The notes under the pieces are model-generated. The model made no database searches. It worked only from the letters and a program-made list of their open reading frames with translations, and had not been told where the DNA came from. This document shows, one piece after another, positions 1-10,356 of a stretch of DNA of 64,000 bases. Source of the DNA: Cheiracanthium punctorium (lineage: Eukaryota > Arthropoda > Arachnida > Araneae > Cheiracanthiidae). The DNA is taken from positions 124,001 through 188,000 of the forward strand of contig JAWZYV010012350.1 in the NCBI GenBank assembly GCA_038373885.1, in the 5' to 3' direction. The position numbers and the translations under genes are program-made. Every line of letters starts with the position of its first letter. The first letter of the stretch is position 1.

Positions 1-846
1 AACCGTTTAGTTGGAAATATTTCTTTAATAAATACCTTCTATATTTTTGTTTTTCTAAGTATCCAGCAAATAGATTTCTCTCTCTCTCTCTTTTTTTTTA
101 AATAAATAAATCAACCATGAAATCCGCATTGAACCTTAAGCTACTTGGTATGTGCAGTGGAAGGGGATCTGCGTTTAATTTATAATTAATGGTGAAATTT
201 TCTTAACATAGAATTGCCATGAAACTCTTGATACATTTCTTAATTTGAAAAGAATTTATATTTTCCTTTGCATTATTTTTTTCGGTTTACTCAATATCTT
301 TTTCCTAAACGTTTTCTCTTCTTTTAGTAGGATCAGTCATTTCTTGTTTTTTGGTAATATCGGATATATAGGCTGGTAAGCTCGAAAAAATGCACGGGAT
401 AGCATTCGGTTCTAATTTATAATGTTTTCTTTTTACAGTTAAAAGTGTCCCATCTGATTTTAAAATAGCATCGTCTTTAAAAGATTTTCATCTCGGAAAT
501 GCTCAATACAAACATACATATTTTTTCCTGGGGACCAATTTTTTCTTGGTATATTTTTAGTCCATTCGGCCCTCTTTTCTTCGTTTTTTGGGAAAAGTGA
601 AAACATTTACATTTTCTCCTCTTTTGTAATTAGCTTTACTTACAGCCTGGGACGCAGCAAACGGAAGCATAGTGATTGCTAGAACAAAAGAACAGAAATC
701 AACAAAACTAACGCAAAATACGGCAATTTTATATTTTTATGTACTCTATAGCTTAATAACTATGTCGTATTAAGAATAGAGATTGCTGATTTACCATTAG
801 TATCCAAAAAAGGCACAAAACATCTTAGTTTCTTCTACTTTTCCGT
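1..846. other. AT-rich sequence, no gene seen
   Basis: I see no coding region, RNA gene or transposon end here. There is a short CT-rich run near 78-92 followed by a T run. It ends at the edge of the satellite-related block. Confidence 0.5.
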
Positions 847-972
847 ATGATTCTAATGCTTTTAACGGAGAAAAGTCCATCCTCTCTTGTGACGTCACAA
901 CACCTCCACGCGTTCAGTACCCAGGCTCGCCTTGTAATTGTCTACTCTCCCCCTCCCTTCCCGGGGGCTCCG

Positions 973-1365
973 CTCGCAGAGGGGCCCGCGTTAGCATATT
1001 TTCAAATGTATGTATCGAAAAATGTAACGAATTCGCTTGCTCAATTTGACGTCACTAAGCTGTTAATTTGCGTTTTGCGAATGCGTTATTGTTATTTTTC
1101 GTTTTTTCCTGCTCTTTCGTCTACTATTACAATTTGCTTCAACTTGTACTAATGTTTTTTTTTCGGTCTCGCAGAGGGGCCCGCGTTAGCATATTTTCAA
1201 ATGTATGTATCGATGAATGTAACGAATTCGCTTGCTCAATTTGACGTCACTAAGCTGTTAATTTGCGTTTTGCGAATGCGTTATTGTTATTTTTCGTTTT
1301 TTCCTGCTCTTTCGTCTACTATTACAATTTGCTTCAACTTGTACTAATGTTTTTTTTTGGGGGGT
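973..1365. repeat. Two tandem copies of a ~195-bp repeat
   Basis: Copy 1 (973-1167) and copy 2 (1168-1365) are nearly identical. Each starts with the same ~30-bp head as the adjoining satellite (CTCGCAGAGGGGCCCGCG and the following TTAGCATATTTT) and ends with a T run after ACTAATG, matching the satellite's ACTGATG plus T run. Between these shared ends the long unit holds about 150 bp of AT-rich sequence with a TGACGTCA-like stretch. The short satellite unit has a GC-rich core there instead. Head and tail homology suggests the two repeat types share an origin. Confidence 0.85.
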
Positions 1366-2520
1366 CTCGCAGAGAGGCCCGCGTTAGCATATTTTCGAGG
1401 GGGCCCTTTTGAGGCGGTGGCCGGACCCACTGATGTTTTTTTTTGGGTCTCGCAGAGGGGCCGCGTTAGCATATTTTCGAGGGGGCCGGACCCACTGATG
1501 TTTTTTTTGGGGTCTCGCAGAGGGGCCCGCGTTAGCATATTTTCGAGGGGGGCCTTTTGAGGCGGTGGCCGGACCCACTGATATTTTTTTTGGGTCTCGC
1601 AGAGGGGCCGCGTTAGCATATTTTCGAGGGGACCCTTTTGAGGCGGTGGCCGGACCCACTGATGTTTTTTTTGGGTCTCGCAGAGGGGCCGCGTTAGCAT
1701 ATTTTCGAGGGGGGCCGGACCCACTGATGTTTTTTTGGGTCTCGCAGAGGGGCCCGCGTTAGCATATTTTCGAGGGGACCCTTTTGAGGCGGTGGCCGGA
1801 CCCACTGATGTTTTTTTTGGGTCTCGCAGAGGGGCCGCGTTAGCATATTTTCGAGGGGGCCCTTTTGAGGCTGTGGCCGGACCCACTGATGTTTTTTTTG
1901 GGTCTCGCAGAGGGGCCGCGTTAGCATATTTTCGAGGGGGCCGGACCCACTGATGTTTTTTTTTTTGGATCTCGCAGAGGGGCCCGCGCTAGCATATTTT
2001 CGAGGGGGCCCTTTTGAGGCGGTGGCCGGACCCACTGATGTTTTTTTTGGGTTTCGCAGAGGGGCCGCGTTAGCATATTTTCGAGGGGGCCCTTTTGAGG
2101 CTGTGGCCGGACCCACTGATGTTTTTTTTTGGATCTCGCAGAGGGGCCCACGCTAGCATATTTCGAGGGGGCCGGACCCACTGATGTTTTTTTTGGGGTC
2201 TCGCAGAGGGGCCGCGTTAGCATATTTTCGAGGGGGCCCTTTTGAGGCGGTGGCCGGACCCACTGATGTTTTTTTTTGGATCTCGCAGAGGGGCCCGCGC
2301 TAGCATATTTTCGAGGGGGACGGACCCACTGATGTTTTTTTTGGGGTGTCGCAGAGGGGCCCGCGTTAGCATATTTTCGAGGGGGGCCTTTTGAGGCGGC
2401 CGGACCCACTGATGTTTTTTTTTGGGTCTCGCAGAGGGGCCGCGTTAGCATATTTTCGAGGGGGCCCTTTTGAGGCGGTGGCCGGACCCGCTGATGTTTT
2501 TTTTGGGGTTTCGCAGAGTG
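1366..2520. repeat. GC-rich satellite array, 15 units, long/short units in an S-L-L pattern
   Basis: Units begin at 1366, 1449, 1514, 1596, 1677, 1741, 1823, 1904, 1971, 2053, 2135, 2200, 2282, 2348 and 2428, and a decayed partial unit starts at 2510. Long units are 80-83 bp. Short units are 64-67 bp and lack the CTTTTGAGGCGGTGGCC segment. The order is L S LL S LL S LL S L S LL. This is a higher-order repeat of about 228 bp with one slip. Long open frames on both strands here are a by-product of the stop-poor GC-rich repeat and are not genes. Confidence 0.93.
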
Positions 2521-2733
2521 GCTCGCGCGCCCTCCGAGAAAAATGTTTTTACACTACATAAATGGGGCTTTTACCAATATTTAGCAGGCTTTATACTTGA
2601 TAAAATGAATACTCACTATTTGCGCCCCCCTCCGAAAGAGTTTCTGGTTCCGCCTTGGAGAACATATGTAAATCTCACGTCATAAACTTGAAAATCGTCT
2701 GGATTTTTTATCACATGTTGGTCTGGAAAATCG

Positions 2734-2765
<32 letters not shown>

Positions 2766-3135
2766 GAATCTGAGTGGCAATGCTGATAATTAAACGCGGT
2801 GCATTTGAAGTATAGAATTTTCATTTAGTGTTAATTGCATGAAGATTGAAGTTTGGTGTTCTTTGATTCTGAGTCGAATAAGTTTGTGTTGGATTCTCCT
2901 TGTGTTTTTGATTCCGTTTTACGGAACCTTTATCGTAAGTTAGTGAGCGTCTCGGGGAATTTCTTCGTTAGTCGTATGGATGTGTGGAATGTAGAATGGG
3001 GGGTAAAGTGAGGTAAGTGCTTCTTTAATTGTACTTTTTCTAATGTTTTGTTGTGGATTTGACTGTTTTATATAGTGTCATTTACTTAGAATTTGTGTTT
3101 CTTTGTAAAATTTTAGTGGTATATACTTATTCGTC
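2521..3135. other. No gene seen; 26-nt poly-T tract
   Basis: A T run occupies 2734-2759. The rest is unremarkable AT-rich sequence with no recognisable coding or transposon signal. Confidence 0.5.
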
Positions 3136-3286
3136 ACAAGACGGCGATAGCCGTTGGAGCTTGGCGGTCGCCAGGGAGGCTTGGCGCCATGGCTGGAGCT
3201 TGGCGCCAAGGTCTGTAGCGCTCGCACTTGGCGATCGCCAAGCTCCAGCGGCTATCGCCGTGTTTACATGAGGGGCACCGTCTTGT
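3136..3286. repeat. Foldback (inverted-repeat) element rich in TTGGCG motifs
   Basis: The left arm from 3143 (CGGCGATAGCCGTTGGAGC, continuing to about 3175) pairs with the right arm ending at 3260. The stem is about 32 bp with two mismatches. Short outer ends ACAAGACGG (3136-3144) and its complement (3278-3286) flank it asymmetrically. The loop carries several GGCGCC sites and copies of CTTGGCG. It looks like a small non-autonomous DNA element. No target duplication is clear. Confidence 0.7.
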
Positions 3287-3711
3287 ATGATTTTACCGGA
3301 CTGTGAAACACGAGTCAGACAAATGACCAGTACATCGAGGAGACTCCCCAAAGGGATGCTTTATAGAGGTTTCGCTGTTGAAACTACGCATTGCAATATC
3401 ACGCGAAATTCCTGTAAGCAAATGAATAAAACAAAACAGTATTTGAAACTTTACTGCATTGTTGTGAACAATACCAAAGTAAGTCATCTGACTGTTTCAA
3501 ACCTACAATGGAGACATAGTTGTGAATGAGAAAAATTTGCAACAATAAAAAACGCAAATCATTTCTGTTAAGCAATCGAAACTGATGCTTGGATTCCCAA
3601 CGTTACTTTTTATAACTGTTCAATTTTTTTGGTACAAAATGTTTTTTGAACCGTTGTTTTTAATGCTCATTTCAATTTTTGCAATTTTATTTTTGAGTTG
3701 CTTCTTCGCAG
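3287..3711. other. No gene supported
   Basis: Short open frames only. A pyrimidine-rich stretch ending in TTCTTCGCAG (3702-3711) resembles a 3' splice acceptor and precedes the candidate exon that follows. Confidence 0.4.
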
Positions 3712-4060
3712 CTGTTTTGTCACAAGGCGGGGTAAAAGTGCACCCGTTATTTTGTCACCCATTGCACCAGTTGGCCTGGCACCCATTGCATCTGTTCAGG
3801 GTCCCACTGTCTCACAGAATGAACTGGACTCTGATATTGACGAGTTTACGGATGCTAATTCCTAGCTGGGTTCGTACACTACGACTTCTGAACCTGGTTC
3901 GTACGTTACGGCCCCTGAACTTCCATCTTCCTTTTCTTCGACAGAATCCGATTACTCTTCTCAGTATCCAGATGATCTGATGGAGAGTTTCTTGGACGAC
4001 TGCTTTCTCAGCACGACCTTTATGTGTTTTGAGGATCTATATTGGATCCCCGGTGCATAG
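3712..4060 (+). pseudogene. Candidate terminal exon, Ser/Pro/acid-rich, with one internal stop
   Basis: Reading in one frame from an acceptor-like AG (3710-3711), the sequence is open for 50 codons. It meets a single TAG (3863-3865) and stays open to a final TAG (4058-4060). Composition is protein-like: a basic start, then repeated Pro/Val/Ala-Pro-Ile segments, then an acidic Ser/Asp/Glu-rich stretch ending in an aromatic and acidic tail. I recognise no family. Codon use looks more gene-like than the surrounding AT-rich DNA. It could be a decayed host exon, a retroelement gag or env tail, or chance. The internal TAG argues against an active gene. Confidence 0.28.
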
Positions 4061-4280
4061 GAATGGCGTCGTATTCCGCAGTCCCCCGAATTTCCAACAA
4101 AGCTGCGAAAAAAAAAAAAAGAAATTTAAAAAGCGTCTGGTTTCCCCTTTTCTCTTGCTTTTAATTTAATATGTAAAATAGTAGCTTTCTTTTTATTTTT
4201 TTTTAAATTTAATTCCATTCAATTTCTAAATTAAAATTTCCCTCATTAAATATTTCCTTTAAATTTAACATTCCTATTTG

Positions 4281-4640
4281 CTTTTTATGCGGTTTTTGGC
4301 CTCTGGACAATTAAAAACCGAAAAAAATATCTGCTTTTTATGCGGTTTTTGGCTCTGGACAATTAAAAACCAAAAATATATCTGCTTTTTATGCGGTTTT
4401 TTGGCTCTGGACAATTAAAAACCGAAAACGTATCTGCTTTTTATCCGGTTTTTGGCTCTGGACAATTAAAAACCGAAAACGCATCTGCTTTTTATGCGGT
4501 TTTTGGCTCTGGACAATTAAAAACCGAAAATATATCTGCTTTTTATGCGGTTTTTGGCTCTGGACAATTAAAAACCGAAAATATGCCTGCTTTTTTTGGC
4601 CTCAGGACAATTAAAAACCGAACCACTGTTAATAGAAGTA
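4281..4640. repeat. 51-53 bp minisatellite, seven units
   Basis: Units start at 4281, 4334, 4385, 4437, 4488, 4539 and 4590 with the core CTTTTTATGCGGTTTTTGGC followed by CTCTGGACAATTAAAAACC. The last unit is shortened. One more isolated unit (4704-4745) follows a hairpin. Confidence 0.9.
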
Positions 4641-4703
4641 ATTGCAACTGACTTAGAGCCATTCTATGGTGAAATGTTCAGTTACTTCTATTAACAGTCT
4701 GCC
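4624..4703. repeat. Hairpin splitting the minisatellite
   Basis: ACTGTTAATAGAAGTAA near 4625 pairs with its complement ending near 4703, separated by about 45 nt. It sits between the tandem array and its last isolated unit, as if an inverted-repeat insertion had split the array. Confidence 0.65.
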
Positions 4704-4745
4704 TGCTTTTTATATGGTTTTTGGCCTCTGGACAATTAAAAACCA

Positions 4746-6300
4746 ATTATTTTTCCTATCCGATGTGGCACCACCTTGTCGCGGTGGATAGGCTTTTGAA
4801 CTAAGAGTGCCACAAAAGTAAAATGATTTGAAAGTACCTTTTATTTTATTGAATTTGGCAGTGAAAATTACAATTCATACCTATTGAACAACATACTTGG
4901 TTTCACCTGAAATTCACACAAGAGTGAAAATTGTTATAAGACAATATTATTTAGAATATAAAAATTTATAATTGCAGGGGGGGGGGGAATTATAAATTAC
5001 CAAATATTTGCAGTAAATATGGTTTTAAAAATTTATTATTTTGATCCCTTTCAGGTATAAGAATCTTTTTCATAATTCTTACAAACTTTTAATATATTCC
5101 TTAAAAACTCACGATTTCTCTATCAATAAAAAAATAATTAAAAAAGAGTGTCTAAAAGTCCTTTTAAGCATTGGGGAAAATAGCTTACAAAAAAGCATTG
5201 AAATACTAGTTTGGTTTTTAATCTTCTTTTTTTTTTTCTGATAAATGAATATTTTTATTTCCAAGTTTCTTCTCTAATGTGATAATAAATTAATGCGACC
5301 ACGTGTAAATATTCTTCAGAGTTAGCAATTTTAAAAAATGAAGAAAGGAATGGTACTATAAAAGATAATTTTCTAAAACCATAGGTTAATGCATTAAAAG
5401 AACTCACAAGTTAATGTATAGACGCAATATTCACATAAGTTAAGAGACTCGTTTAACCCAATTCTTTGATTAGGAGCTTTAATAAAACTCTGTGTCAGTA
5501 CAGCAATTTTTTGCAAAGCTGTTTTTCATCGTTACTCAAAATTCGAAATATTAAAACCTGTCTGTGTATAGGTTGGTATTTCCGCAGATAGGGATCAGTG
5601 CACCTTTTGTATCATTCGAAATGTGTGTCCTTTCTATTTTTAATATATGTGTGCTTCTAACAAAGTATTTTTACTGTAGGTTCATATTAACACCAACTAT
5701 CTTGCTGTTTAATTTCATAATTGTATATGTACCATAAATTTGGCAAGACAGAACTGAGCATCTTTGAATTTTCAGTCCTTGGTTCAAAATGTAAGGACAG
5801 AATATTCAAAGATGATCTGTTTAAAAAAAAGAAAAGAAAGAAAGATAAATCATGCCAAAAGCTTCGATTATAAAAAAACTTTCCAAAACATGAATATTTT
5901 TGCTCCAAATTTGACAATGTATTTTTCTTAAATCTTGCGGGATTTGAGATAAGATAATGCTGTATATCACTATAGATGCAATTTCATGAGACTCTGCAAA
6001 AGACCTTTAAATTCTCCCCTCCTATCGTTTAACTGAAGAATATAATAATTTTATACTCATTGTTTCGTTCTAGAAATGTATTAGTGTCTCTCAAATGCCA
6101 GAGATTGTAATGTATTGAAATTCTTTTGAGTGTTCCTGTCGAAGAACTATTGATAATATAAACACTGTTTACAATGGAGAGTACTATTTGGAGAGCCTTA
6201 TGTATGCCAATTTTGTTTTCTTTCAAAAAACCGAATATCTCTAAAATACGTTTTCAAGAATGACTGCCCTTGGAGTGCAATGCATTGGATTTTTTTCTCC
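4746..6300. other. AT-rich, no gene; one diverged ~170-bp family unit
   Basis: A short hairpin CCTATCC...GGATAGG lies at 4755-4792. Positions about 6080-6200 (GTAATGTATTGAAATTCTT, then GAGTGTTCCTGT) resemble the ~170-bp repeat family found at 47455-48919 and 56942-57790. Otherwise only short chance open frames are present. Confidence 0.5.
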
Positions 6301-6356
6301 TAGAGCTAAAATACACTAATAGAGCTAAAATACACTAAAAGAGCTAAAATACACTG
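6301..6356. repeat. Three copies of an 18-19 bp tandem repeat
   Basis: AGAGCTAAAATACACTAA occurs three times in direct succession. Confidence 0.9.
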
Positions 6357-6562
6357 TTTTCAATAGGATATAAGGTTCTGCACATTGTAAAACATAAATT
6401 TCGCACAAATCGATGTCCATTTACGGCAGTTAGAACACTGGACGGATGGACAACAGAACGGACAAACAAACCGAAATCATTAGCACCTCTCAAACTTGTT
6501 GGTAAGTTAAAAATATAAATATTTTTCTTATAATACAATAAAACGGTGAGCTTGAATACTGT

Positions 6563-6892
6563 GATATACAAAAGTACTGTCGTCGTGAAGATCGCAGTTA
6601 TCAGTGCACCCGAGAAGCCCATGAAGGAATACGGAAGAGAGACGACCCTGTGGAACGGAGGCTGTGGGATATTCAAAATCCTCATTTGAAAATCTTGCAG
6701 ATTTCTTCAGTCAAAGGTGGCAGTAATGGACTCTTCGTACTGGGATACGTAAATGGTTCTCCGTGCCACATGGTGATTGATACTGGAGCAAATGTAGCCA
6801 TTATAAGAACAGATCTGGCCAAGAAATTAAATTTGAAGACATCTGGACTCCGCCCTCGTTGACCCTCCAGACTGTGACAGGTGACAAGATTA
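6563..6892 (+). pseudogene. Gypsy-A retropepsin, N-terminal part
   Basis: The translated frame at 6650-6862 contains the aspartic-protease active-site motif IDTGAN (6778-6795), followed by a hydrophobic strand and a Lys/Leu-rich segment typical of retroviral-type proteases that process Gag-Pol. The frame extends upstream to about 6563 without a stop. It breaks after 6862 and is cut at TA 6891-6892 by a transposon. The protease continues at about 9785. Retropepsins act as homodimers in the particle. This copy cannot be functional because it is interrupted. Confidence 0.85.
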
Positions 6893-9784
6893 GGGATGGA
6901 CGCAGGACGAGAAGCAGGGCGGTCTCGTCTCGTCTCGCAAACACTTTGCCTCGTCTCGCGTCTTGCAGGGAATTCCCTGCCTCGTCTCGTGCGAGACGTC
7001 TCGCGAGTCTCGCAAAATTAAGGACAGCGATTTTGTTACCCCATTTTTAGTGACATTAATACTATTTTTATTGAAAATTAATATTAATAATAACAATTAG
7101 TTACATGTTACCATATTAGTACGTATATTAGTAACCATATTAGCTCATATGTGCATTTGAAGTGATAAAAATTGAGATTTAATCCGTATGTATAATGTGA
7201 CATGGCACCGAAATAATATTTGCTTTTATTTATTTATTTCCGGAACTGCGTAAATGTAATAATATGTGTTGTTGATGGATGGGGGTTTCATTTGCTTTTG
7301 AAATTATAAAAAGCTTTGAATTTTATTAGAAATGATGCAGAACTCGGGACATGTTGCTCAAATAAAATTTTAATCTAACTAACATTGTGTGGAATAGTGA
7401 ATTCATAAAAGTTTCAATTGGGGACGGGATAATTATAGTGAAGCCTGCTTATCCGTCCTCTCGTTTTAGTGTATCAGATCTGGGTTTCATATTTAATCGG
7501 GAACCCGGATTTAACCCGTTCATTTACACTAGGAAAAAGAAGAGACAACAGAGAAGACTTGTGACCAGGGTTGTTTCTCAACATGGATCTTTGAATGTTC
7601 CGCTGAGTCCAGCGTTGTATTTGCGCAATTGCTCCAGTAGATCATTCATTTGCGTTCGCATAGCTTGGCTTATGATGGTGAAAGAAGCATTCTTAATAAC
7701 TGATGAGACATTGTATTTATAAATATTAATTTATTGAAATATCCATAAGATTTAATTAAAGATAAATTTGATAAAGATACGTATTCACTCATTTTGAGGA
7801 AATGTAGTCAATATTACAAGTAAACAAAAGATCACAATTATTAAGTACACGATTAGAGCATAAAATATGAAAGTAAGCATACTTGCATCAACTATTTTTA
7901 AAAATGTAATAATTATAGCCAGACATTCTAAATAGGTTTGAAATTTTTTCCATAAAAAAATAGTATACTTGAATAATTTATTCATAATTCTGGATTAGTA
8001 AATGTATATTAGACATTAAAACTCACTTGCAATTTAAACGTCATTTTTCAGCTATCTAAATATTTACAAAAAAACAACAATTATCAGAACTATGAAACCG
8101 AATATATGTGTTGACATCAGTGATTAGTTGGAGGGGGGGAGGCCAATTAAAAGAATAATCTAAAAAAAAAAGTTTAACAAGATGATTGAATTCCATTGAT
8201 TTTTATTTGCAAACAACGATTACTCTGCGCAAATTAATATTTGAATGGTTTCTTTATGTAAAAAAGAAAATCATTTTGTAACTATTGTATATAAATTTAT
8301 ACATTAAGGGTTTTTTGAAGTGAAAAAATCTTTAAGCGCGTTGGGTACTTTTGGGATGGATAAAAAGCATTGAATGGACATGACCGTCATGCTGAGATAC
8401 ATGTGGAGAAAAAGTGAATTGTGATGTTAATGCTGCCATCATACGTAAGAAATTTCACTTACTTTTAAACTGCGTCTTTTTTGCTTTCGCAGTATGGTAC
8501 TACGCTTGGTATTCGGCGAAAATGTCCACGGATTCGGAAAATTCCGGAGAAGTCGATAAGCTGACTTAAATCTCGAAATTACCATTATTTTAGAAGATAT
8601 TTATAAAAAACGGAAACAATAAACATAATTTCGTGTAAACCTCTAACTGCATATTCATAGCAGTTAGGGCACAGACAGGCAATTAAACCCAAACCAAACA
8701 CAATTTAACGTCAACTTTGTAAGAAAAGGTTAAAAATGGATTAACAAAGCAATTTTATGCTTTAATACTGCAGTCTACGTCATTTTTGTAAAAATATTCG
8801 TATGCCATTCTTCAATAATATCTTCTGCCGGAGATTGTCGCAGACTTTAAACCTTCGAAAAAGCGAAAAAAATTATTGCATTTTTCAAAAATTTCAATTT
8901 TTCTAAATTGTATGCTTAAAACCACATGAAAATATTCCTATTAGAACGCGAGTAGTTGCAACAAGAAATTTGGATGCAATGGAATTTAAAAGGGGGATTT
9001 AAAACTTTAAGCGCGTTTTCCTCAAAACTGCATTTTTGCAACTTGCGCGCATGATTGCAGAAAACTTTATGCAGGTATTATCTTGTGTTGGGTAAGTACG
9101 TGGTATTAATGTCTATAACGTACACCTGTTTTTGTACTTATAAAAATGTTTTTTCAAAATAATAAATGTTATGAAAAGAAGAGATTTTTTTATTTTCTTT
9201 TTTACTGAACCCTAAAAAAGAAAATAAAAAATCTCTTCTTGTGAATTAAAAATATATATTTAGGTTAGGTTCAGCTTTAAATATTTTAACTATACATTAA
9301 TATTTCGTTCTGTAAGTTTGCGCGCGGTAGCTCAGTGTCAAATTTTGAAATAGAAAAAAAAAAGCTATAAATATCTATGTCATAAATAAATTTCCTATTT
9401 TCTGATAAATATGGTAGTGCATATATCCATTTATGAACACTTAAAGAATCACACATAAAATTTTTAAGCAGATTGATCAATAAATAAAGATGTAGCAAAA
9501 CTATGAAAATAAGTCAAAATGAAGCTCTTTCAGTTACTCAAAGGTTGCAACTCCTCTCTTAAATGTCTCTTAAATGTAGCTATAAAATTCTCTTTTTATG
9601 TCTCTTTCTGTAGTTCAATTATCACAATAAAATGAAAATTTTTAGTAGAAAAGTAATTTGTATCGTGTATTTATGCGAGATGAGAAATTCTCGCGAGAAA
9701 TCTCGCGCGAGACAAGACTCTGTCTCGTCTCGCAAAAAATTGCCTGTCTCGTCTCGCCAGACGAGACGAGAACGCGAGACAATG
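6893..9784. mobile_element. TA-flanked insertion with GGGATGGACGC end, interrupts Gypsy-A protease
   Basis: It starts after TA at 6891-6892 with GGGATGGACGC. About 120 bp of CTCGTCTCGC-rich sequence follows, and a CGAGA-rich block in the opposite sense lies at about 9675-9780, giving long imperfect inverted ends. The last ~20 bp expected at the right end are missing, so that boundary is approximate. The same family gives the intact 140-bp MITE at 46692-46831. The interior has no convincing transposase. A short minus-strand open stretch at about 7605-7730 looks mildly protein-like but is unassigned. Positions 7050-9650 are otherwise AT-rich. Confidence 0.6.
9176..9240. repeat. Near-perfect 27-bp hairpin
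   Basis: Left arm 9176-9203 and right arm 9214-9240 are complementary apart from one extra T. The loop is ACTGAACCCT. The arms begin AAGAAGAGA and end TTTTCTTTTTT. No flanking duplication is obvious. Confidence 0.9.
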
Positions 9785-10356
9785 CCGGATACGACCATGT
9801 GGATCGCCAATATTACGGATTCTTTCATTCTCGGACCGGACTTTCTAAAATCACACAAATTTAGCTTGGACTTTAAGAATAATGAGCTTCGTTCAGACTC
9901 TGAAGAAATAGCTGCGTTCGACATTAAAAATGAAGCCGTTTTACCTGTTCAGCAAATAATAGCCCAGACTGATATCACTCTACCTCCGATTCTATAATTT
10001 CTGGAACAGTAAAAGAACTTGATAAATTCCGATTTGGATTGATTGAACGCCCAAACAATACTGATTCTGTCAGAGGAGTACTTGTGGGTGCAACACTTGT
10101 GGACTTTCGAGAACTAACATTCCAGTGAGAGTTACCTGCATTAATAAGAATACCAACCTAATGACAGCTAAATCATCTGAGTGTCTGACGAAGGAACTAC
10201 AAGACCCAATTTAACATCGGAACAGAAAAGCGCTACGGAGAAAGTAATAGCGGAATTTGAAGACCTCTTCTCTCGTACTTCGGGTGACTTTGGTCGTACG
10301 AGATTAACGCAATATAGAATAGATGTAGGCAGCCATTTTCCCATCAAGCAACACCC
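9785..10356 (+). pseudogene. Gypsy-A protease C-terminus and start of reverse transcriptase
   Basis: The frame at 9785-9997 continues the protease: an IANI segment, then FILGPDFL, the hydrophobic-Gly motif of the retropepsin C-terminal half, then a Lys/Asn-rich strand. Several stops and frame changes follow. From 10181 a frame resembles the linker and reverse-transcriptase entry of Gypsy Pol (LFSRTSGDFGRT, then IDVGSHFPIKQHP). It ends near 10356, where homology stops abruptly at the next insertion. About 15 protease residues expected at the join with the left fragment are missing. Confidence 0.75.

Noticed and set aside
1344..2451. Overlapping open frames up to 180 codons on both strands
   Set aside because: They are translations of the satellite. 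The same peptide repeats with each unit and both strands are open because the unit has few stops.
3585..3980. 131-codon frame with hydrophobic N-terminus as a membrane protein
   Set aside because: The hydrophobic part comes from T-rich non-coding DNA, and the better coding signal downstream is in another frame.
4281..4640. CRISPR-like regular repeats
   Set aside because: Units are contiguous with no unique spacers. It is a minisatellite in a eukaryotic context.
8478..8568. Acceptor-like TTTGCTTTCGCAG followed by a 25-codon frame
   Set aside because: Too short, no matching donor or homologue, and sits inside a transposon insertion.
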